Shown: positions 62,724 through 64,000 of the stretch, one piece after another
Layout of the letters: each line of letters begins with the position of its first letter
How positions within the stretch are numbered: position 1 is the first letter of the stretch
Assembly: GCA_947487895.1 (NCBI GenBank)
Contig: CANKYF010000010.1
Location: 110,172 to 174,171, forward strand
Direction of reading: 5' to 3'
Source: an uncultured Flavobacteriaceae bacterium
GTDB lineage: Bacteria; Bacteroidota; Bacteroidia; Flavobacteriales; Flavobacteriaceae
DNA: 64,000 nucleotides
Translations under genes and position numbers: made by a program
The notes under the pieces: model-generated
Databases searched by the model: none
Told to the model about the DNA's origin: nothing
The model's input: only the letters and a program-made list of their open reading frames with translations

Positions 62724-63833
62724 ATGAAGTTAAATATAGCTGTTTTACCCGGTGATGGCATAGGACCAGAAGTAACTGCTCAAGCTGTAAAAGTCTTGAA
62801 AGCTATTGCTATGGAGTTTAACCACATCTTTACTTTTGAAACAGCTTTGGTAGGCGCTGGTGCTATTGAAAAAACTGGAATCCCTCTACCTGAAGAAACC
62901 ATTAGCATTTGCGAAAACGCAGATGCTATTTTATTTGGTGCTATTGGCAGTCCAAAATACAATGATCCTTCAACAGAAATAAGACCAGAACAAGGTTTAT
63001 TAGGTTTAAGAAAAACCTTTGGTTTACATACTAATATTAGACCCGTAATTGCTTATGATGATTTACTTAATAAATCTTCACTAAAAATTAAGCAAATAAA
63101 AGGTACAGATATTCTTATTTATAGAGAATTAACGAGTGGTATTTATTTTGGTAAAAAACATTTTACAGATGATGAAGCTTCAGATATTTGTAAGTACACC
63201 AGAAAAGAAATAGAGCGCATTGCTCATGAAGCATTTAAAGCTGCCCAAGGCAGAAAGAAAAAACTAACCTTAGTTGATAAAGCTAATGTACTAGCAACTT
63301 CAAGATTATGGCGTAAAGTAGTTACTGAAATAGCTACTGAATACCCAGATGTAACGCTAGAGTGTAAATACATTGATAACGCAGCAATGCAGTTGATTAT
63401 TAACCCAAGACAGTTTGACGTTATTTTAACAGAAAACATGTTTGGCGATATTTTATCTGAAGAAGCCAGTGTTATTGTTGGATCTATTGGTTTATTAGCT
63501 TCAGCTTCTATTGGCGAAAATAAAGCCATGTTTGAACCTATTCACGGGGCTTATACCAAGGCAACCAACAAAGGAATAGCAAACCCAATAGCATCTATAT
63601 TATCGGCTGCTATGTTATTAGAGCATTTTGATTTATATGATGAAGCGTCTCTCATAAGGGAAGGTGTAGATAAAGCATTAAAGCTTCATATTACAACGCC
63701 AGATTTGAATACTAAATATGATAATATAAGCACTACTAAAGTTGGTGATTTTATTGAAGATTTTATTCAAAACCCTGACGAAACTAATTTGAACTTTACA
63801 AATATACATTTAGGACAGTCCACTATTATTTAA
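62724..63833 (+). CDS. leuB: 3-isopropylmalate dehydrogenase
   Basis: NAD-dependent oxidative decarboxylation of 3-isopropylmalate. 369 residues: LPGDGIGPEVTAQAV at the N-terminus, GAIGSPKYND, LGLRKTFGLHTNIRPV, ELTSGIYFG, ENMFGDILSDE-type segment (here ENMFGDILSEE) and HGAYTKATNKGIANP near the C-terminus. Cytosolic. Second gene after leuA, 21 bases apart. A terminator follows after 50 bases. Confidence 0.95.
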   Translation: MKLNIAVLPGDGIGPEVTAQAVKVLKAIAMEFNHIFTFETALVGAGAIEKTGIPLPEETISICENADAILFGAIGSPKYNDPSTEIRPEQGLLGLRKTFGLHTNIRPVIAYDDLLNKSSLKIKQIKGTDILIYRELTSGIYFGKKHFTDDEASDICKYTRKEIERIAHEAFKAAQGRKKKLTLVDKANVLATSRLWRKVVTEIATEYPDVTLECKYIDNAAMQLIINPRQFDVILTENMFGDILSEEASVIVGSIGLLASASIGENKAMFEPIHGAYTKATNKGIANPIASILSAAMLLEHFDLYDEASLIREGVDKALKLHITTPDLNTKYDNISTTKVGDFIEDFIQNPDETNLNFTNIHLGQSTII

Positions 63834-63882
63834 TTATTTGAGTTAGTCACCAAAAACAATTAAACTACAAGACGTCCAATTT

Positions 63883-63909
63883 AAAAGAGCACTATTATAG
63901 TGCTCTTTT
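63883..63909 (+). terminator. Terminator after leuB
   Basis: Perfect 12-bp stem (63883-63894 with 63898-63909), 3-base loop, flanked by A and T runs. Ends the leuAB unit. Confidence 0.9.
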
Positions 63910-63923
63910 TTTATTTAGGTATT

Positions 63924-64000
63924 TGTCTCGTCCTGAAATAGCGTTACACAAAATTTAAGTGTAATGAAAAGTAATTATGTAAAACGTACTCAAAAGGACT
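63924..64000 (+). mobile_element. Left end of a probable IS3-family insertion sequence (cut by window end)
   Basis: Begins with TGTCTCGTCCTGAAATAGCG, which looks like an IS3-type terminal repeat starting with TG, followed by TTACAC ... GTGTAA and then the start of a transposase-like reading frame. It sits 15 bases after the leuB terminator. Only the left end is visible, so the family is tentative. Confidence 0.5.
63964..64000 (+). CDS. Start of probable IS3-family transposase OrfA (partial)
   Basis: Twelve codons visible, MKSNYVKRTQKD, cut by the window end. The start resembles N-termini of flavobacterial IS3 OrfA proteins as I remember them. The ATG lies at the end of an inverted repeat TTACAC/GTGTAA (63944-63949 with 63959-63964). 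Confidence 0.45.
   Translation, partial: MKSNYVKRTQKD

Noticed and set aside
1..64000. CRISPR array, tRNA or rRNA genes
   Set aside because: No regularly spaced repeats and no cloverleaf or rRNA signatures were recognised by reading.

Overview
The window is AT-rich, tightly packed chromosomal DNA from a member of the Bacteroidota, almost certainly a marine-type Flavobacteriaceae. Evidence: four secreted or enzyme proteins and several paralogues carry Bacteroidota traits (C-terminal Por/type IX secretion sorting domains in three proteins, the gliding ABC ATPase GldA, DUF3857 transglutaminase-like proteins, DUF5777 barrel, DAHP synthase with a C-terminal chorismate mutase, split MetH), ribosome binding sites are weak, and -7 elements of the TAnnTTTG type can be found. 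No tRNA, rRNA or CRISPR array was seen.

Layout. 1-13.7 kb: housekeeping genes, mostly on the minus strand (MepB-like protein, polyprenyl synthase, RlmN, QueA, AroA, MazG-like NTPase, two tandem DUF3857 transglutaminase-like proteins, Dtd, RsgA) with small secreted proteins between them. 13.9-18.1 kb: a complete minus-strand operon for phenylalanine/tyrosine synthesis, pheA - aminotransferase - tyrA - DAHP synthase/chorismate mutase. Its leader encodes a 26-residue Phe/Tyr-rich peptide followed by a hairpin and T-run that touch the pheA start codon, a textbook attenuator layout. 18.2-22.6 kb: gldA, then pta-ackA. 22.6-25.6 kb: small accessory genes, including a PagL-like barrel.

25.6-31.9 kb: one-carbon/methionine operon read leftwards from an S-box (SAM-I) riboswitch: separate homocysteine-binding MetH subunit, a small ABM-family protein, MetH C-terminal three-domain subunit, a divergent MTHFR-family paralogue and metF. 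31.9-42.7 kb: assimilatory sulfur cluster, read leftwards: Rrf2 regulator, DUF2061, cysH, cysD, cysN, sulfite reductase with HEPN tail, cobA, precorrin-2 dehydrogenase, ferredoxin-NADP-type reductase, cysE, cysM and a GNAT-like gene. Siroheme synthesis, the electron donor enzyme and the cysteine-forming steps are therefore all together.

42.9-51.2 kb: envelope and secreted genes: a PL14-like lyase with ricin-type lectin and T9SS domains, an Omp85-type barrel behind a membrane-bound LytTR regulator, a three-gene OB-fold/YceI/DUF5777 operon and a spondin-domain lipoprotein. 51.3-59.3 kb: a second SAM-I riboswitch controls metY, a PLP decarboxylase-family gene, a 1132-residue MetX-aspartate kinase-homoserine dehydrogenase fusion, a small membrane protein and metZ. 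59.8-63.9 kb: a helical-repeat protein diverging from leuA-leuB. The last 77 bases look like the left end of an IS3-type insertion sequence.

Taken together the window is a sulfur/aspartate/aromatic amino-acid biosynthesis region: sulfate is reduced to sulfide (cys cluster), which feeds both cysteine (CysE/CysM) and homocysteine (fusion protein, MetY, MetZ), and homocysteine is methylated by split MetH with methyl groups from MetF. The most noteworthy items are the Phe/Tyr attenuator, the trifunctional fusion starting on a TTG codon two codons after an in-frame stop, and the two SAM riboswitches that place the whole aspartate-to-methionine route under one signal.
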